NCBI RefSeq assembly: GCF_900007165.1
Contig: NZ_CYGY02000001.1
Coordinates: 1 to 64,000 of the forward strand
DNA: 64,000 bases
Source: Paraburkholderia piptadeniae
GTDB lineage: Bacteria; Pseudomonadota; Gammaproteobacteria; Burkholderiales; Burkholderiaceae
Reading direction: 5' to 3'
A model generated the notes under the pieces. That model searched no databases. It saw only the letters and a list, made by a program, of their open reading frames with translations, and was not told the DNA's origin. The translations under genes and the position numbers were made by a program. Below are positions 61,083 through 64,000 of this stretch, in pieces; position 1 is the first letter of the stretch; each line of letters starts with the position of its first letter.

Positions 61083-62717
61083 ATGCTTCCCGCCGCTGAC
61101 ACATACGACGGTCTCGTCGCCGCATTCGAATGGCGTATTCCGCAGCAATACAACATCGGCGTCGACGCGTGCGACAAGTGGGCTGACGGCAGCGGCCGTC
61201 TCGCGCTGATCTGCGAGACGCGCGAAGGGCAGGCGACGCGCTACACGTTCGACGAACTGAAGTCCCTGTCGGATCGCTTCGCGAATGCGCTGCGGCGCAG
61301 TGGCGTGAAGAAGGGCGACCGTGTCGGCATCTTTCTCGCGCAATCGGTCGAGACGGCCATCGCGCATCTCGCCGTCTACAAGTGCGGAGCGATCGCGGTG
61401 CCGCTCTTCGCGCTGTTCGGGCCCGATGCGCTTCAATACCGCTTGTCGGACAGCGGCGCTGTCGCGCTCGTCACGGACCCGAGCGGCGCGCAGAAGATCG
61501 CCACGGTGCGGACCGAATTGCCCGAGCTGCGCACGATCTTTTGCGTCGACACCGACCACGCCGATCACGCGTCGCAGATCGAATCGTTCTGGGCCGCGCT
61601 CAACGAATCGCCGGTCGTCTTCAATGCGGAGCCGACCTCCGCGGACGATCCCGCCGTCATCATCTACACGTCCGGCACGACGGGCAAGCCGAAGGGGGCG
61701 CTGCACGCGCACCGCGTGCTGCTCGGCCATCTTCCTGGCGTCGAGATGCCACAGGCATTTTTCCCCGCCGATGCGCGGCTGATGTGGACGCCCGCCGACT
61801 GGGCATGGATCGGCGGTCTCTTCGATGTCCTGCTGCCCGCGTGGCATCACGGCGTGGCCGTGCTTGCGCGGCGCTTCGAGAAGTTCGATGGCGAAGCCGC
61901 TTTCGATCTGATGCAGCGCTACGCGGTCACGCACACGTTCCTCCCCCCGACCGCGTTGAAGATGATGCGCGCCGTCGAGCGCCCGGAGCGATGGAAGCTC
62001 TCGTTGCGAGCCGTCGCGAGCGGCGGCGAGTCGCTCGGCGCGGAGCTGATCGACTGGGGGCGGCGCGCGCTCGGCGTGACGATCAACGAGTTCTATGGAC
62101 AGACGGAGTGCAACGTCGTGGTGTCGTCGTGCGCGACGCTGTTCGAGCCGCGTCCGGGTTCGATCGGCAAGGTCGTGCCGGGGCATCGCGTCGCAATCGT
62201 CGACGACGCGGGGCAGACCGTGCCGCGCGGCGAGCCCGGCAACATCGCGATTCGCGCGCCGGACCCGGTGATGTTTCTCGGCTACTGGCGCAACGAGCCC
62301 GCCACGCGCGACAAGTTTCGCGGCGACTGGCTGCTGACGGGCGACATGGGCCTGATGGACGCGGACGGCTTCATCCGCTTTGTCGGCCGCGACGACGACG
62401 TGATCACGAGCGCCGGCTACCGGATCGGTCCCGCGCCGATCGAAGACTGCCTGCTGCGTCATCCCGCCGTGCGGATGGCCGCAGTGGTCGGCGCGCCCGA
62501 TACGCAGCGCACCGAAATCGTCACCGCCTTCGTCGTGCTGAATCCCGGCTACGAACCGGGCGATCTGCTCGTGCGGACCTTGCAGGAGCACGTGAAGACG
62601 CACCTCGCCGCGCATGAGTATCCGCGCGCGATTCATTTCGTCGAAGCGTTGCCGATGACGGCGACGGGCAAAGTGATCCGCCGCGAACTGCGCGATCGCG
62701 TGACGCCGCAGCGCTGA
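61083..62717 (+). CDS. AMP-dependent acyl-CoA synthetase
   Basis: 544 residues. Adenylate-forming motifs in order: IIYTSGTTGKPKGALHAH, NEFYGQTECN, LTGDMGLMDADGF, GYRIGPAPIED and TATGKVIRRELRD with the catalytic Lys. FEWRIPQQYNIGVDACDKW resembles the opening of the synthetase at 14623; this copy is of the acetoacetyl/medium-chain-like AcsA group. It stands alone and converges with the Lrp gene. A weak GCCCG/CGGGC hairpin at 62719-62748 may terminate it. Confidence 0.88.
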   Translation: MLPAADTYDGLVAAFEWRIPQQYNIGVDACDKWADGSGRLALICETREGQATRYTFDELKSLSDRFANALRRSGVKKGDRVGIFLAQSVETAIAHLAVYKCGAIAVPLFALFGPDALQYRLSDSGAVALVTDPSGAQKIATVRTELPELRTIFCVDTDHADHASQIESFWAALNESPVVFNAEPTSADDPAVIIYTSGTTGKPKGALHAHRVLLGHLPGVEMPQAFFPADARLMWTPADWAWIGGLFDVLLPAWHHGVAVLARRFEKFDGEAAFDLMQRYAVTHTFLPPTALKMMRAVERPERWKLSLRAVASGGESLGAELIDWGRRALGVTINEFYGQTECNVVVSSCATLFEPRPGSIGKVVPGHRVAIVDDAGQTVPRGEPGNIAIRAPDPVMFLGYWRNEPATRDKFRGDWLLTGDMGLMDADGFIRFVGRDDDVITSAGYRIGPAPIEDCLLRHPAVRMAAVVGAPDTQRTEIVTAFVVLNPGYEPGDLLVRTLQEHVKTHLAAHEYPRAIHFVEALPMTATGKVIRRELRDRVTPQR

Positions 62718-62758
62718 GCCCGTGTGCGCAAGCGGCGCTCAAGCGGGCCTGACTTTGG

Positions 62759-63301
62759 TCACGCCCATTCGCGCGGCGCATCGTCGTCGGCGGACAGCGT
62801 GAGGCCCGCGACGGGAAGCGGCAACGCCGTCTTGTAGCGCACCTGCTTGAGCGCGAAGCTCGAGCGGATGTTCGACACACCGGGAATCTTCGTGAGCCAC
62901 TGGACGATGAAGCGTTCGAGGCTCTGCATGTCGGGCACGACGACGCGCAGCAGATAGTCGGCGTCGCCCGTCATCAGGTAGCACTCCATCACCTCGGGCC
63001 GCTCGCCGACTTCCTGTTCGAAGCGGCGCAGCGCGTCTTCGACCTGCTTTTCGAGGCTCACCTGGATGAACACGTTGATGCGCAGCCCGAGCGCTTTGGC
63101 ATCGAGCAGCGTGACCTGCTGACGGAACAGCCCCAGCTTTTCGAGCGCGCGCACGCGGTTGAAGCACGGCGTCGGCGACAGGTTCACGGCGCGCGCCAGT
63201 TCCGCGTTCGTGATGCGCGCGTTCTGCTGTAGCTGCTGGAGAATCGCGATGTCGATACGGTCGAGCCGCCGTGCGGTGGTGGATCTGGCTTCGGACGTCA
63301 T
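62759..63301 (-). CDS. Lrp/AsnC family transcriptional regulator
   Basis: 180 residues from the ATG at 63301. The N-terminal helix-turn-helix ([42 protein letters not shown]) is standard Lrp, followed by the RAM ligand domain ([39 protein letters not shown]). It is divergent from the pyruvate-dehydrogenase-E1-type gene at 63473 and probably its regulator, as MdeR is for mdeAB in Pseudomonas putida. Confidence 0.87.
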   Translation of the reverse strand: MTSEARSTTARRLDRIDIAILQQLQQNARITNAELARAVNLSPTPCFNRVRALEKLGLFRQQVTLLDAKALGLRINVFIQVSLEKQVEDALRRFEQEVGERPEVMECYLMTGDADYLLRVVVPDMQSLERFIVQWLTKIPGVSNIRSSFALKQVRYKTALPLPVAGLTLSADDDAPREWA

Positions 63302-63472
63302 AGTGTAAACATTCCATGTGAGGCCGCATTTCCGGAATAAATACACTATCTGAAAGCGCGAGAGCAAGCAAAAGAGACGCACATTTTGTGGCTGCATGGG
63401 TAAGCTGATTCGACGTTGCCGAGTCGTTTCCACAGTCCGCTTTTCACGCCTCTTTCCTGCCGGAGTCGCGCC

Positions 63473-64000
63473 ATGACCGATTTATCGAGCGGTGCTCAAC
63501 CCGTTCAAGCCATCACTCAAGCTCGCGTCGACAGCGATCCGCAGGAAACGGCCGAATGGCTCGCCGCGCTGGATGGTGTCGTCCAGCATGTCGGCATCGA
63601 GCGCGCGCAGTATCTGTTCGACCGGCTCGCCGCGCATGCGCTGTCGAACGGCGTCGCGTCGGCGCGCGTGAGCGTCACGCCGTACGCGAATACGATTCCC
63701 GTCGATCAGCAGCCGCCGTATCCCGGCGATCTCGACACGGAAGAACGGCTCGCCGCCGCGCTGCGCTGGAACGCGCTGGCGATGGTCGTGCGCGCCAATC
63801 GCGCGTACGGCGAACTGGGCGGCCATATCGCGAGCTATGCGTCCGCCGCCGATCTGTTCGAGGTCGGCTTCAATCATTTCTTTCGCGGCCCGGACGATGC
63901 GCGTGGCGGCGATCTCGTCTACTTCCAGCCGCATTCGTCGCCGGGCGTGTATGCGCGCGCGTTTCTCGAAGGCTTCCTCAGCGAGACGCATCTCGAGCAC
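63473..64000 (+). CDS. Pyruvate dehydrogenase E1-type protein (AceE/MdeB-like), cut by window end
   Basis: The first 176 residues are visible from the ATG at 63473. [47 protein letters not shown] and [45 protein letters not shown] are the N-terminus of homodimeric E1 (AceE) enzymes. The divergent Lrp gene raises the alternative that this is an MdeB-like 2-ketobutyrate dehydrogenase E1 rather than the housekeeping AceE. The rest lies beyond the window. Confidence 0.87.
   Translation, partial: MTDLSSGAQPVQAITQARVDSDPQETAEWLAALDGVVQHVGIERAQYLFDRLAAHALSNGVASARVSVTPYANTIPVDQQPPYPGDLDTEERLAAALRWNALAMVVRANRAYGELGGHIASYASAADLFEVGFNHFFRGPDDARGGDLVYFQPHSSPGVYARAFLEGFLSETHLEH

Noticed and set aside
1..64000. 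CRISPR arrays, toxin-antitoxin pairs, rRNA genes, replication origin
   Set aside because: No regularly spaced repeats, no recognised TA gene pair, no rRNA-like sequence and no parAB/rep genes or DnaA-box cluster were seen while reading the window.

Overview
The window reads as a chromosome or megaplasmid segment of a high-GC betaproteobacterium, most likely Burkholderiaceae of the Paraburkholderia/Caballeronia type. The grounds are the gene families: two periplasmic Bug receptors with TctAB, many CaiB-type CoA-transferases and LysR regulators, an anthranilate/salicylate-type Rieske dioxygenase, a NinX-like DUF2591 protein and AceE-type genes. Genus is inferred from gene content only.

Layout. 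1-6.6 kb: 3' part of an SMP-30/gluconolactonase gene, a DUF2798 membrane protein, two LysR regulators, and an operon of aconitase-type large and small subunits plus an isocitrate-lyase/PEP-mutase enzyme (dimethylmalate-dehydratase/lyase-like). 6.7-20.2 kb: a CoA-thioester (beta-oxidation-like) gene set with thiolase, acyl-CoA dehydrogenase, SDRs, CoA-transferase, MFS carrier, enoyl-CoA hydratases, acyl-CoA synthetase, phosphotransferase and nitroreductase. Five copies of a 17-bp palindrome, consensus ATAATGTCnGAyATTAT, lie upstream of its operons and of the GntR/FadR regulator at 19.4 kb, so the set looks like one regulon. 20.6-26.5 kb: three-component ring-hydroxylating dioxygenase operon (alpha, beta, ferredoxin, reductase) with an aromatic-acid MFS carrier and a divergent LysR regulator. 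26.7-31.9 kb: an AurF-like diiron oxygenase divergent from a 1313-residue regulator (SARP/BTAD, degenerate cyclase, ATPase, TPR). 32-36.7 kb: two chemoreceptor genes, the first with a sigma-28 promoter, between IS6-family relics. 36.8-49.2 kb: TctB/TctA and a long opposite-strand operon (Baeyer-Villiger monooxygenase, CoA-transferase, patatin-like hydrolase, SnoaL-like protein, two Bug receptors, SDR, thiolase) controlled by an IclR regulator. This block is bracketed by IS6 relics and contains acyl-CoA dehydrogenase fragments. 49.8-59.1 kb: a cluster matching the gene content of the Pseudomonas itaconate-degradation cluster (MaoC hydratase, MmgE/PrpD, acyl-CoA dehydrogenase, CoA-transferase, CitE-type lyase) plus amidase, MFS carrier and GntR/HutC regulator. 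59.2-59.55 kb: an etfA remnant, then the 3' end of a serine-type tRNA followed by a terminator, which looks like an old island boundary. 59.6-64 kb: more ordinary genes: small membrane protein, DUF2591 protein, lipoprotein, acyl-CoA synthetase, Lrp regulator and a divergent pyruvate-dehydrogenase-E1-type gene cut by the window end.

Overall this is a patchwork of catabolic modules, each with its own regulator and transporter. No integrase, CRISPR array, rRNA or complete tRNA gene was seen.
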